NCBI GenBank assembly: GCA_014155875.1
Contig: JACEFZ010027953.1
Span: 156,789-220,788 of the forward strand
Reading direction: 5' to 3'
Origin: Cepaea nemoralis
Lineage: Eukaryota > Mollusca > Gastropoda > Stylommatophora > Helicidae
Length of the DNA stretch: 64,000 bases
Each line of letters opens with the position of its first letter. The first letter of the stretch is position 1. A program made the translations under genes and the position numbers. Positions 1 to 11,254 of this stretch are shown here, piece after piece. Below the pieces are notes generated by a model. The model was not told where the DNA came from, did no database searches, and was given only the letters and a program-made list of their open reading frames with translations.

Positions 1-259
1 CCAAGGTGACCTGTGGCAACGGAGTTCCGTTCCCCGATTCTCGGGAACGTTAAAGCTGAGTACACTTATATATTTTGGCATGCAATTTGATTAATAGTGC
101 ATCTCTTTTTCAGCTTTTGAGACACTATTGTATTTTTTGTGCTCTGTTTTTTTCAGCATTAAATTTTTCAGGGCATAAACAGAGAGTGCAATTTGTAGCA
201 CTCATATATTAGGAAACATAACATATCAAAGAGAAATAAGTAAATAATTACCAAACAGC
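1..259 (+). other. Untranslated leader of LTR element copy 1
   Basis: Non-coding stretch directly upstream of the gag start at 260. It probably belongs to the 5' untranslated region of the element that follows. No LTR copy matching it was recognised elsewhere in the window, so the 5' LTR is probably outside or lost. Confidence 0.35.
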
Positions 260-1745
260 ATGTCAACGTTACGTGATTTTATAAGAGAAGGCAAAGCATT
301 AGGATACACAGGAAAAGAATTAGAAAAGTATTCTGATCAAAAATATAAAGAAGCAAAAGATGCTGAGACTGCTGAACGTATACGAAAAGAGAATGCTGAA
401 AGGGAGGAACGCACACGAAAATGGGATGCGGAAAGAGAGGAACGCTACACGAAAATGGGATGCGGAGAAAGAGGACCGTGAACGAAAAAGACAACACGAA
501 TTAGAAACTAGGGAAAATGAAATAGAAATAAAACATCAAAAACATATGGCACAACTAGCTGAGATGACAAAACAAAAAGAAATGGTGATTGAGCAACAAC
601 AGTTAGAACACAATAGGAAGATTAAACAACAACAGTTAGAACATGATAATAAGATTAAACAAATTCAAGTAGAATCAGAGACACGGTTAAAGATGAAACG
701 TATAGACTTAGACTCACGCGCAGAAATCGCTGCCACTAAACTAAGAAGTCAACAAGAGGAAAATAAGTTCAAGAAGTACAAAAATATTATCAACCCATAC
801 GGTAAAGATGACTCCATATCAGCATGGACAGATAATGTGGAATATCAATTCAAATATCACCAAGTTCCATTAGAGATGTGGGCCCCAATTTATATGAGAA
901 ATCTCAGTGGTGAGCCCCTTAAAGTAATAGAAGATATACCAACAGAGCTCAAATCTAACTATCAATACATCCATGATAGGATTATGCAGCACTTTTTTCT
1001 TGATGCCCCTGGGTATCAGGTTCAATTCTCAAATTTAAAACCTAAACAAAATGAGACATTCATTGATTACGTCTCAAATGTTCAGATGGTACTAAACAGG
1101 TGGCTGAAAGCAGCTAACATAGGAAAAGACTTTGATAGATTAAAAAACCTAATAGCTATGGACAAGGTTATATCTACTATACCTTCTCCTTTTGCTAAGT
1201 TTTTGCAGCAGTCAGACATTGAGAACATCGAGCAGTTTCAGAAAATAGGCTCGAAATATTTTTCTGCAAACAGAGATATTTTTAAGACCTCAATTGACTC
1301 GGAAATAGTTTCTTGTGTGAAAGACCAACCAAAAAATTATCAGAAGAATAGAAAACCATTTCATAATATCCACAAGAAAGAAAGTAAAGTATCAAAATGC
1401 ATCTACTGTCAATTTTTTCATGACACTTCTTCAATGTGTGACAAATCGCCAGATTATCCGGCACATCTGGAAAATGTCATCAAAAAGCAGCAAAGTAAAA
1501 GATCTGCACGCAGGCGTGCGATCAAATGTTTTTTTTGTTCCTGTTATGGCCATTATAGTAATAAGTGCCTTGGCCGGCAGCGTATGAAAGCCAGTAATGC
1601 CATTTTGATTGACACCTCTTTAGATAGTGGTAGTAAGAATAAATGTGCAGTTGAAAATGAAGGTGAGGTTGAGTGTGCCTTACCTTTCAGCCAAGCTGAA
1701 GATGTGTGTGGGGCAAACGATATGTTGAAGCTTCGACAGCTGTGA
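260..1745 (+). pseudogene. gag: gag of LTR element copy 1, frameshifted
   Basis: Encodes the structural nucleocapsid precursor of the retrotransposon. The frame opens with MSTLRDFIREG, close to the MSSLFDFIDMG start of the intact gag at 48095, which supports the start at 260. A long charged coiled coil follows, then a capsid-like segment (SGEPLKVIEDIP, about 900-940) and two zinc knuckles; the second is a clean C-X2-C-X4-H-X4-C at about 1528-1569. The frame of the start is left near 446: a single extra T lies in the second of two near-identical short copies of an ACACGAAAATGGGATGCGG motif. From about 450 to 1745 the gag continues in another frame. The break is a mutation, not a family trait, since the other copy has no shift there. 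Confidence 0.85.
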
Positions 1746-2775
1746 ACGATGTCACCAATTCCATACAGACTCAAAACTAGAATGTGGACATACAGTACTA
1801 TGCTCATCTGAGAGTGTAAACGCAGCAGTAGCCTCCAGAGGCAATCTTGTGTTCCACAATGCGATGGTCAATGATGTACCATGCCATTGTTTGCTGGACA
1901 GCGGCAGTACCCTTATTGGTCTTCGGAGAGAACTGGTGAATCCGGGGGATTACACAGGTGATACTGTCAAATGCCGTACCTTTTCGGGTAACATTGAAAT
2001 CTACCCTGTGGCAAAAGCCCAGATTGACTCTCCTTTTCTCTCTGGTACCTTTACCTGTGCAATACTGAACAACCCTTGTACTGATTTAATTCTGGGGTGC
2101 TTACCCCAACTAAAACATTGTACGATTGATGAAATAGTTGCATGGGAAAAAGTAAATGCAACTATTACAACAGCCAAAACAGACACTTCAAAACATCATA
2201 AAATATTACAAGATGAGACACTACTGATGCTTTCTACAACCAGCACAGATGACACAAACAAACAGAAACTTTTACACCACCAGAAATCTACTCTTAATGT
2301 GTCTCCATACTTAAAATTGTTAAAGGTCAAAGCCAGAGTGACCAAAAATGCATCTTGTTTATTTAGACGTAAGAATGGCATTTCAACTACAGGTCATGCT
2401 ACTGGTAACCATGAACAGGTGTTACCTGAACAACACCGGTTAACTATGCCAAAATATGCACATAAAACACCGGTGACTGGTCATCTTGCATACAACACCA
2501 GACCAGGTTTTTTCAAGAAGATAAAATTATGTTTTCATAATGTATTTGCGTGTAATGTCTGTCAACAATTGGTACAAAAGTTTAAGGGTAGACATCCTAC
2601 AACTGAAGTACAACCTTCTATACTGGCTCCCAAGCCATTTGATAGAGGAAGGGTCAGTTCTACCACAAGCACACAAACAAAGGTGCGAAAACAAGTGATC
2701 TTGAACTTGATCAAGACAGATTTAGGCTACTTCCATACCAACGAAATGGCAACGACTATTCAAGGTGGTACATAA
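1741..2775 (+). pseudogene. pol: Protease and integrase zinc-binding remnant, copy 1
   Basis: The frame continues past the gag stop with a CERC...CGHT motif, followed by a retroviral-type aspartic protease centred on LLDSGSTLIGLR (about 1888-1923; D-S-G triad). The region CRTFSGNIEIYP after it matches the other copy. Around 2455-2610 lies the integrase H-H-C-C region (AHKTPVTGHLAYNTR ... CNVCQQLVQK), then PKPFDRG, where the integrase D-D-E core should begin. Instead the frame runs into unrelated short sequence, so the catalytic core has been deleted. Family knowledge: this zinc domain and protease place the element in Ty3/gypsy. The order protease-integrase is diagnostic here because no RT sequence lies between them. 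Confidence 0.8.
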
Positions 2776-2777
2776 CC

Positions 2778-3008
2778 ATGGTACATGTTGACTATGAAAT
2801 ATCGATAAACATACACTTAGAGATATTCCATGTCAACATGCGTAAACTTTACTTTTCAAGACAAGAGACAGAAGTAGTGACAGACGAACAGAGTGCACCA
2901 ACACCTAGTGATCAGACGACAGACATACAGAGCGCAACTACACTAGTTAGTGAGACTGGCAAATCCGACGAGGGGCATACATGTAGTGAACTTATAGAAT
3001 ACACATGA
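2778..3008 (+). pseudogene. Integrase C-terminal tail remnant, copy 1
   Basis: The short frame contains VDYEISINIHLEIFHVNMRKLYF, given here only as a location. It aligns with the intact copy's tail VDYEILIKDKHKIFHINMLR, which ends the GPF module of integrase. An acidic, threonine-rich linker follows in both. This fixes the left edge of the downstream deletion that removed the RT fingers and palm. Confidence 0.65.
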
Positions 3009-3054
3009 ATAAATCAGAATACTGATGACATGGACAATACACCTACTGAAACTG

Positions 3055-3730
3055 AGACATGCCTTTGACAGAGTGCGACTCTTCGGTCTCACTGTCAAAC
3101 CAAGCAAAGTCAAATTATGCCTAAAATAAATTCATTTTTGGGTCATGTCATTTCTCAAGTCCAACTGTAGACTGACCTGAAAAGTAGTACCAAAATTATG
3201 AATCTGACCATGTCTAACAGAAGGAAACAGGTCAGAAACCTTTTGGGATTAGTAAATTACTCAAAAATTACAATTCTATATTTCCAATGTCTTAAAAGCA
3301 TTCTGGAAATGAAATGTGAAAGATGCATTATTAATTTCTGCATTGTCAAAATTGAAAATTCTTTTTAGTAATATTCCAATCCTCCGCTTGCCTAATCCTA
3401 GGCTCGTTTATTATTCTAGGACAGATGCTAGCAGTACTAGGCCAAAATTTTTGAGGGCATCTTCCACCCAAGTTGCTACGTGAGCCGTAAGATCACACCT
3501 GCTGAGTCCAGAGATTGCATATCACAGTTGCAACCCTAGGCGTCATCTATGCAGTGAGAAAGCTCCATCGAGTTCTGACGGATGTTCACTGCATTGTCCA
3601 GACCGACAACTCCCCGATCACGGTCATAGAAAGTGGTGTGCATCAAAATGACCGGATATACAGGTGGTCACTAATTTTACCATCTGAGGTAATAATACCT
3701 GAAATCCCACATAATAATGTAGAGTGATAG
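3055..3730 (+). pseudogene. RT thumb and RNase H remnant, copy 1
   Basis: Broken reading frames still match the last third of the intact pol. At about 3060-3110 there is FDRVRLFGLTVKPSKV, then a SFLGHV box near 3137, then RKQVRNLLGLVNY (about 3223-3261), all RT connection and thumb landmarks. At 3400-3450 the RNase H box (SRTDASST) is recognisable, and at 3530-3700 the segment around LGVIYAVRKLHR, QTDNSP and RIYRWSL aligns with the RNase H end of the intact copy. Many stops and indels; no catalytic Y-x-D-D motif survives. Clearly non-functional. Confidence 0.7.
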
Positions 3731-5500
3731 TTAGTACATGAATACAGTACAATATGCTATGTAAAATAGGTTACATATACACCCATGGTGTGCTTAAGAG
3801 TGTACCAAGTACAACGAACTATCATGTGTCCGTAGACATTAACTTAAGAACTGTGCTACAGAACTTAGATACTACCGTGTGAATCAGGACAGCTCATTTC
3901 CAACTAAGCTCCAGTCCGGTGTATCATGTGTGTGAAATGTAGAAAACAGTGTCAGAACAATGCTCAATTTCAGACACATAAAGGGTAAGCTACGACACCA
4001 GCGAATCTCTACACGTGCACTACCGATGAACATTATTATGACCGTAAAATGTATTTCAGATACCCAGGCAAATTATGTAGTTATATTGTGCCTATACCAA
4101 TATTCAAACATGAAGGCAACTACTAACCTGAGAGAACTGAATACTGTGTATATAAACTTAATGTGATATGTAAGATAATATTTTAACATAGTGATAGATG
4201 AGAGATAGAATTAGGTAATATAATAAGTCTCATTTATTTAAATAGTATAGTTAGTACAGTAATCAACCCAGCTATTTAGCTTAAAATATTAGGTTAGAAG
4301 TAAAAAAATAGGTAATTACAAGCTAAAGTAAAATTTTAATAGAAATAGTACCATTTAGAATGTTACATGTCATTTAGCTTTAGTTTAGGGTAGTCTATTC
4401 CATCTTAAGGAGAACCATACCATCGATCAAACATTACCAGTAATTAGTATTATCATTTTACATACATCATTTACATAATTTAGATTAAGAACTATTACTC
4501 ATATGATTCATTTTCACTCTAAAAACATTAGATAGTATAGTATTAGAAAAGTACATAATTTATGTTCACATCATCCAGGTAATTAAGGTACATAACTCAT
4601 ATCACACTAATTACATTTAAATAGTTACATTACATCCCTAGATTAGATAAACATAACGAGTAGGATAAACAGATAATATAATTAACATAATAGAACTTAG
4701 TTAACACATTAAATACTTAGTTATAAAAGGAGAATAGTTTATTATAATATAAAATATGATACTTTAGGTTAGTGTAACATATAAGATGATGAGATCAAAG
4801 GGACAAGCCATCAACCCTGTCTCGCCCATGTAAATATAATGTACATATATGAATCGTGCAATGACTAGCGCACAGTCATGAGGCTCAATCATCTCAAACT
4901 GAGCCAAACGTGTACAGTCTCACTCAAAGGTTTTTAAATAAGCACAAGAATAGGTATGGAGGGATGAGTGATGTGTGATAGAAGTAAGGGTGAAAGGAGT
5001 ATGACAGAAGTGTGAAATTGAGAATGAATGAAAGATAGACGGGAGAGAATGCAAGCAGTCAGCAAATTCTTCTGCTGCCTGCCACGACTTTTAATATTTG
5101 TTTGCGATAATGTTGGTTTTCGCTAGGGAAATTGTGTTGGTGTGAATGTGTTGTCTGTGATATAGTTTAGAACTTAGAATACAGTATTTTGGGTTTCATA
5201 ACAATGGAATGTAGTCACGAATTCAGTGTTATACACCTGTTTGTGGCCACATTGAACAAATTATGACACTCAAAAACTAACATACATACACAGATAAAGT
5301 AGAAATATAGGGTAGAAGTTAGATTAGTAGATTTATTACATCCAAACACGCAAACAACCAGAAAAACAAACATATAAATTGCATACACTATTTGTAGATC
5401 AAAGGCAGATAACTTTGGGGCCAGGGGACATAATAGACAACGAAGAACTAAATTAACAGTGTAAATAAAGTCTTACGCGCGGAAGCGAAGTAGGTAAAGC
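3731..5500. other. AT-rich non-coding stretch
   Basis: No coding frame, inverted repeat or recognisable element seen. Much of 4190-4760 is strongly AT-rich with short TTAGT/TTACAT motifs. It may include the 3' untranslated part of LTR element copy 1, since the intact copy has about 1.4 kb between pol and its 3' LTR. Confidence 0.5.
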
Positions 5501-6490
5501 CTGTCGCACACACTCTTGTAGAATGGTTGTTAAATATTATATGGGGGACATGAAGCAATTCATGTGTTGACCCTAAGAAAGTCAACTTTGTATGGGTAGT
5601 AAGTTAATTTACTATGTGAGGGCAGGTCTTATAAGACAACGGTCCGGTTCAGACATACCTCTGATAAATATAATATAGCATGTGAGAAGGGGCTCACGCC
5701 AACCAGGCAAGTTTGTGGCGATTGCCAGTAGCCAAGTGAGGCTTTACTTACATTGTGACAATAGTTGTTAATAGTCTATTGGAAAGCCCAGAGCCAGGTT
5801 ATCTAGAGTCTTTGACAAAAATTAGAGACACTAATTTTTTGTGTAGAAACCTCCTTGCGTCACAACCAATAAGTGAAAGTTGATGACGCAACACAAGAGG
5901 GGCGGGTGTGTGTCAAAGACTTGACCACATCCCCTCCGCCAGGGAGAGCGGTCAATCCTAGAGGGACCAGGAGGAGATGCGGTGCCCGAGGCAAGAGCAG
6001 GGGAGATGAGGGAATAGTGGAAGGTTAGCCACTCCCTCATGATACACGCAGGCGGTGTGCAGAGAGTTAGCACTCTAATCACGATACCACCACACCTCAT
6101 GAAGCCAGAGCACAGTTGAGTAGACACTCAACAGGCCACGTTTTGCCAGCAGCGTGCGATGTGAGGTAACACGCACGAAGGAGAAGGTCACCCCCGCGTG
6201 GTGTGTAACCACGGGAGAGATGTTCGGCAGACGGGAGACTGGACTTGGGGCGTTCACGTCGTTTAGAATAGCGTTAGGAGTTTTGTGTTCACTAATAGAT
6301 AGAGTTAGCATAGGGTTAGCAGTTTGTGTTAGATAATTCTGTGGCTGTATATTGTGTAATGCATTAGCGACTGTTTACCGCTTGTAAGCGAGCCAACGGC
6401 AATAAAATGGACCATGCATTTTGCCTCCCACACGACTTGCAAGTTGTCTTGTACGGGTGTGTGAGAAGTACCCGATGATGCCTGTCAGTT
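5501..6490 (+). other. Possible LTR-like or promoter-like segment, unassigned
   Basis: GC-richer than its flanks, with an AATAAA polyadenylation signal at 6401-6406 shortly before a CTGTCA at about 6484. It lies where a 3' LTR of element copy 1 could be expected. It does not resemble the 500-bp LTR of the intact copy, and there is no second copy in the window to pair it with. This is a guess from position only. The minus-strand frame at 5831-6127 is not convincing as a gene. Confidence 0.2.
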
Positions 6491-6799
6491 AAGTTGTTGA
6501 CAATATCTCAGGGGACTTAACTCTGTAAAAGTTATTTCAAGGGGCATAACTTTTCTGTATAACTTATAGTCATATTGTGGCATCGTTTTCAAAGATTTAT
6601 AAACTCTTTGTCCATAGTTATGTACCGGCATATGAGTTATAATAAATAATGATACAATCTGTAAGGCATTTTCAAAGTTTTCATAAAAAATAATGCACAA
6701 TGCATAACATTGTAACTCATCTTTTTTATGCTTAAGAAGTTACTGTAGTCATGCAGGTGATTAGAAAGAGTTTTCATTAAAAATAATGGATGGTGTGTG

Positions 6800-6900
6800 G
6801 AAGGACATTCTTTTAAGTTACTTCTTTTGTTGTATGAATTTAATGAGACGCTACCCTCCAGGAGCTGGGCAAGCCACGCCGGGTCAGATAGATAACAGAC
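6800..6900 (+). repeat. Solitary copy of the roughly 90-bp GACA-associated monomer
   Basis: Contains TATGAATTTAATGAGACGCT, GGAGCTGGGCAAGCC and CCGGGTCAGATAGATA. These match in order the three monomers found inside the GACA array at 8220-8744. It sits immediately before the polypyrimidine tract and ends in a short degenerate GATA/GACA tail, as expected for a retroposed unit with a simple-sequence tail. Confidence 0.65.
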
Positions 6901-6942
6901 CCACCTTTTCGCTGCAGTTGTCTACAGGCATATGCGTTAAAA

Positions 6943-8080
6943 TCCTCCTCCTCCTCTCCCCTCCTCCTCATCCTACCCTCTTCCTCTCCCCCTCCTCCCT
7001 CTCCCCTCCTCCTCCTCCCTCTTTCTCCTCCTCCTCCTTCCTCCCTCTCCTCTCCCTCTTCTCCTACCTCCTCGCCCTCCTCCCTCCTCCTAATCACTCC
7101 CTTCCTTCCTCCTCCCTTCTCCTCCTCTCTCCTCCAATCCCTCCTCCTCCCTCCTTCTAATTCCTACGTCCTCCCCCCTTATCCCTCTCCCCCTTCTCCT
7201 CCCTCCCCCTCCTACCTCCTCCCCCCCTCCTCCCTCTTCCTCCTCCCTTTTCCTCCTCCCTCATCATCCTCTCTCCTCTTCCCTCCTCTAACTCTACCTC
7301 CTCCCTCCTCCTCCCTCCACATCCCCTCCTCCTCCTCCCTCCACATCCCTCCTCCTCCTCCCTCTTCACTCCTCCTCCTACCTCCTCCTCTCCCTCCTCC
7401 TCCTCCCTCCTCCTCCTTCTCCGTCCTCCTCCTCTTCCTCCTCCTCCTCCTAATCACTCCTCTTCCTTCCTCCTCCATTCTCCTCCTCTCTGCCTCCTAC
7501 TCCCTCTCTCTCCCTCCTCCTCCTCCCTACGTCCTCCCCCTCATCCCTCCTCCTCCTACCTCCTCCTCTCTCCACCTCCCTTCTCCTCATCCCTCTTCCT
7601 CCTCCTCCCTCCTCCTCCTTCCCCTCCTTCTCCTCCCTCATCCTTCTCCCTCTTCCTCCTCCCTCCTCCTCCCTCCGCCTCCTCCCTCCACCTCCTCCCT
7701 CCGCCTCCTCCCTCCTCCTCCTCTCTCCTCCTCCTACCTCTTCCTCCCATCTCCCTCCTCCTCCTCCCCTTGCGTTCTTCTCCTCCCTCCTTCTCCTTCC
7801 CCTCCTCCCTCCTCCCCCCTCCCTCTTCCTCCTCCTACCCTCCTCCTCCTCCTCGCTCCTCCTGCCTCCTCCTTCCTCCTCTCCTCCTCCTCCTCCCTTC
7901 TCGTACCTCCTCTCTCCTCCTCCTAATCCCTTCTCCTCCCTCCTATTCCTCCCTACTCCTCCTCCTCCTTCCTCCTCCCTCCTCCTCCTCTCTCCGCCTA
8001 TCTCTTCCTCCCTCCTAACTCCTCCCTCCTCCACCTCCCTCTTCCTCCTCCCAGCTCCTACTCCTCCTTTTCCTTCTTCT
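6943..8080. repeat. 1.1-kb polypyrimidine (CCT/CTCCTCC) tract
   Basis: Almost uninterrupted C and T on the plus strand for about 1.1 kb, built from CCTCCT, CCCTCC and CTTCCT words. It generates long artificial frames rich in Arg/Glu/Gly on one strand and Ser/Pro/Leu on the other. Such homopurine-homopyrimidine tracts can form triplex (H-DNA) structures. Confidence 0.95.
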
Positions 8081-8127
8081 GCTGATGCTGCTGCCGCTGC
8101 TCCATTTACCCAAGTTAATTGTTGGGG

Positions 8128-8202
8128 AAGATGTAAAGACCTTTCAAGTGCTCTTTCTAATGCTTTTTGTAAGTTGGTCTTCGTTTATCTAAGGTTGTTC
8201 TA
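8128..8202 (-). mobile_element. LINE F 3'-end fragment
   Basis: About 75 bp (GATGTAAAGACCTTTCAAG ... GGTTGTTCTAAC) match the minus-strand LINE F end at 13655-13725 word for word with scattered substitutions. Too short to code; recognised only by comparison within the window. Confidence 0.6.
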
Positions 8203-8219
8203 ACTGCAACCAATAAATG

Positions 8220-8269
8220 ATTAGACAGACAGGCAGACAGACAGACAGACAGACAGACAGAGAGGGAGG

Positions 8270-8358
<89 letters not shown>

Positions 8359-8585
8359 GAGAGTCGGGAACGGGAACTTATATGACTACTTATATGAATT
8401 AAATGAGATGCTCGCCATCAGGGGCTGGGCTAAGCCGGGCCGGATCAGACAGACAGACAGACAGACAGATAGATAGTCGGGAGCGGGAACGGGAGCTTAT
8501 ATGACTACTTATATGAATTAAATGAGATGCTCCACACCAGGAGTTGGGCGATGCCGGGCCGGGTCAGACAGACAGACAGACAGAA

Positions 8586-8650
<65 letters not shown>

Positions 8651-8744
8651 GTCGGTAACGGGAACGAGAACTTATATGACTACTTATATGAATTAAATGA
8701 GATGCTCCCCACCAGGGACTGGGCGAAGCCGGGCCGGGTCAGCT
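8220..8744 (+). repeat. Composite array: three 90-bp monomers separated by (GACA)n
   Basis: (GACA)n runs at 8221-8359, 8447-8472 and 8567-8650 alternate with a monomer at about 8361-8447, 8475-8566 and 8651-8744. Each monomer contains TATGACTACTTATATGAATT, AATGAGATGCTC and GGGCCGG(G/A)TCAG. The monomer ends in GTCAG, which runs straight into the GACA tail. The structure looks like a short retroposon repeatedly inserted into, or amplified with, its own tetranucleotide tail. A fourth, solitary copy lies at 6800-6900. Confidence 0.85.
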
Positions 8745-9179
8745 AGTGCTTATATAAACGTGCCTGAATGTACACATTATACTGGGCTACTCACTTGAAG
8801 CGGCGTTGGCACTATCGTCACCACATTCATTGCTTTGACAGTCTCCAGCCATGTTCAACCCCTACTGTGGTATTCTGAAAAACACAATGAGCAATGAGAA
8901 TAATTATGTGCACTTATAGATGATAATATAGCAAGTAAACTAAATGCTCGTGCCCGTGTCTTGAGTGGTATTGTGTATGTGGTAAACGTATAGTACATGT
9001 TATTGTCCATGCTAACATAGTACACTCAGAAGAGGAAGTGATACCTTAATTAACCGTATTATCATTCTTTGGGGATTGTGTTGTAGCCAATTGACGATGG
9101 AATCCCTAATATATGTGGAGAAAACATGAACAGCCAAAGCGTAATCTCAGCCAGTCCACATGATTTGGTTACCCTTTAA
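8745..9179. other. Unassigned stretch
   Basis: No coding frame, repeat or RNA gene recognised. Confidence 0.5.
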
Positions 9180-9390
9180 TACGAGGGGGATTTAACTGAA
9201 AACCTTAACAGTATGATATAAATTACAATAACCAGGCCATTGTCTTGAAACCTGTCAATATTTTTGTTAAGTGTGTCAGGAGTGTTCAGCACGTGACATC
9301 ACGGTGCAGACGAACACTGTGACGTTATAAGGACAGTTTAAAGATGGCCATCCCACTTTTGACATGTGTTTTCAGTGTGTACCACATCAT

Positions 9391-9611
9391 GCATACTCCC
9401 CAGACCCAGCCCAACGTGATTTCTACCTGTTTGGACAACTCACTGGGAGGAACGACTTTTCGGTCCGATGAAGAGGTACAGCAGGTGGTGCATGAGTGAT
9501 TACACACGCGACCAAGATAATTTTTTTTTTAATACAAGAATGCAAGCACTTTATCGCCGCTGGAGGACTTGCATTGAACGCAGTGGTGACTACATCGAAC
9601 AAATGATACAT
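9391..9611 (+). pseudogene. Mariner transposase C-terminal remnant
   Basis: The frame at 9394-9440 reads YSPDPAQRDFYLFGQL, the mariner motif that carries the last catalytic aspartate (codon 9403-9405). After a frameshift, SDEEVQQVVHE and then RMQALYRRWRTCIERSGDYIE (9538-9600, broken here only by description) match the conserved end of mariner transposases. The first two catalytic aspartates and the helix-turn-helix are absent. Confidence 0.8.
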
Positions 9612-9641
9612 TTGTTCTTTAATTATTTTTCAGAATATATT

Positions 9642-9652
9642 CACACACACAC

Positions 9653-9734
<82 letters not shown>

Positions 9735-9814
9735 ACACACACAAACACACACATACACACACACAGAGACACACAGACACATACACACGCACCCACGCAC
9801 CCACGCACGCACGC

Positions 9815-9847
<33 letters not shown>
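9642..9847 (+). repeat. Compound (GA)n-(CA)n microsatellite inside the mariner
   Basis: (CA)n at 9642-9655, (GA)n at about 9657-9730, then mixed (CA)n with CACG and CAGA variants to 9847. It lies between the transposase remnant and the right TIR. Confidence 0.95.
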
Positions 9848-9850
<3 letters not shown>

Positions 9851-9872
9851 TTTCATTTGAAGCCCCCTCGTA

Positions 9873-10411
9873 CCATTCCAGTCAACCAAGAGGTGAGGAA
9901 TAGGCGCTGACGCTGATAGAACACACACTGAGAAAAAAAAACTGAAGTAAACCTAACTAGATACGCTCTTGTCAGGAACCCACAAGGGAACACCAAATAG
10001 CGGGAGAATTAAAACCACACGAAAAAGAAAATTACAAAGAAAGGGAAGACAACGGGAGAGCTGTAGAAGCAATAACAGCTAGGACGGCTTCACGTGGATA
10101 AGTTCAATGCCTATGTCCCAGTGTAGAACAACGGGTGGAAGGAGAAGAAGCACCTGCTGATGTCTCTCTAGTGTTGGTTCTGCATATCTCGCAGGTTGAT
10201 GAGCTTGGAGAGGGTAGGCGGAGTTCTGTAATACAGTCCTCGTGGGGGTTAGTACTTTGCTATGTTGTGAGACGACAAGATGCTACACCAACATCAGTCA
10301 ACTAGAAGCGGCTTCTTACCTTGGCTCGAACGATCTCAACTTCCAATACATCGGACTTCAATAGCTCAAACTTAGTCTTTCGGAATATTCACACACACGC
10401 ACGCACGCACG

Positions 10412-10454
<43 letters not shown>

Positions 10455-11254
10455 ACACAACAACAACAACAACAACAACAATGAATACAACAAAACCAAT
10501 ATTAAACAGCAACAGCAAAACTAACTACCACACAACCAACAACAACACCAACATGAGCATCGGGACGGCAGCAAGCCTGGTTGCCATTTCACTTCCCTGA
10601 TGTCTGAGTAAGCAGCTGTGAATTCAAGGCACGCTAGCTCTGGGATCTTCCATGTCTGGATTTGTCACGGCGCCACCGCGCGAAGTCAGCGAATTTTTCA
10701 AATCACGAACTGAATACGTGATCACAATAGATCTGCGAGATACGGATTTAAAATATATGGAGATCTGAGTCGTTAAAAATAAAACTTTAACTAGAGGAAA
10801 TCTAGAAGGCAAATCCATCGAAATTAAGAAATTGTTCAGTTCCCATACATCAGATCCACATAGAAGTTTAAAATGATTTAAAGGGGAATACGGGTCAAAT
10901 GGTTAGTCACTTGATAACTGAAACAAACCGTAGACAAACGTAGACAAACTTAGCTACTGGCATCTTGCCATCTTGACAGACGATAGTCTGTTACATTAGT
11001 TTAGTCGGTGGATCAACATCACGACACACGGGTTTAACCCACAAGTGCTCCGTTCTCCTCCTAATTCAAACCTGAGTCTGGAGAAACTAAGTTCAGTGCA
11101 CTAACTCAGTAGCACCGACGAGGATCCTGAAATACTTTGGGTATATTTTTAACTCGAAATTTTGCCCTGGTAGCGCCGTTAGGCTACTCTTTTTCGATTT
11201 CCAACTGCCAAGGGATTTTTTAGGTGCGCAACAATACACACGGGCGTCCGATCT
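9873..11254. other. Unassigned stretch with one microsatellite
   Basis: Apart from the AC/CG/AAC array at 10388-10481 and AAC-rich sequence up to 10555, I see no coding frame or recognisable element. Confidence 0.5.
10388..10481 (+). repeat. (CACG)n-(CG)n-(CA)n-(CAA)n microsatellite
   Basis: Alternating purine-pyrimidine tract with a CGCGCGCG core followed by (CA)n and then (CAA)n. Such sequence can adopt Z-DNA. Confidence 0.9.

Larger units (their letters stand above)
1..3730 (+). mobile_element. Decayed Gmr1-like Ty3/gypsy LTR retrotransposon (copy 1)
   Basis: Remains of a gag-protease-integrase-RT-RNase H element, colinear with the complete copy at 46758-54687 but about half its internal length. 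What is seen, in order, is gag, an aspartic protease motif, the integrase zinc-binding region, the integrase C-terminal tail, an RT thumb remnant and RNase H. The integrase catalytic core and the RT palm are missing through internal deletions, and frameshifts and stops break every domain. The integrase-before-RT order is preserved. Outer boundaries are uncertain because no LTR pair could be assigned. It is not capable of coding a working polyprotein. Confidence 0.8.
9180..9872 (+). mobile_element. Internally deleted mariner element with TIRs and TA target site
   Basis: The left end at 9182 (CGAGGGGGATTTAACTGAAA) and the right end at 9848-9870 (read inverted, CGAGGGGGCTTCAAATGAAA) are near-perfect terminal inverted repeats of about 23 bp. 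Each is flanked by TA (9180-9181 and 9871-9872), the mariner target duplication. Inside are remnants of the C-terminal transposase but no N-terminal DNA-binding part. A GA/CA microsatellite of about 200 bp occupies the space before the right TIR. Total about 690 bp, half of a typical 1.3-kb mariner. Non-autonomous. Confidence 0.85.

Noticed and set aside
5831..6336. Opposing 60-98-codon frames as a small gene pair
   Set aside because: No motifs; more likely part of a repeat or LTR-like sequence.
6786..8034. Long Arg/Glu/Gly or Ser/Pro/Leu frames
   Set aside because: Products of the polypyrimidine tract; open on several frames of both strands.
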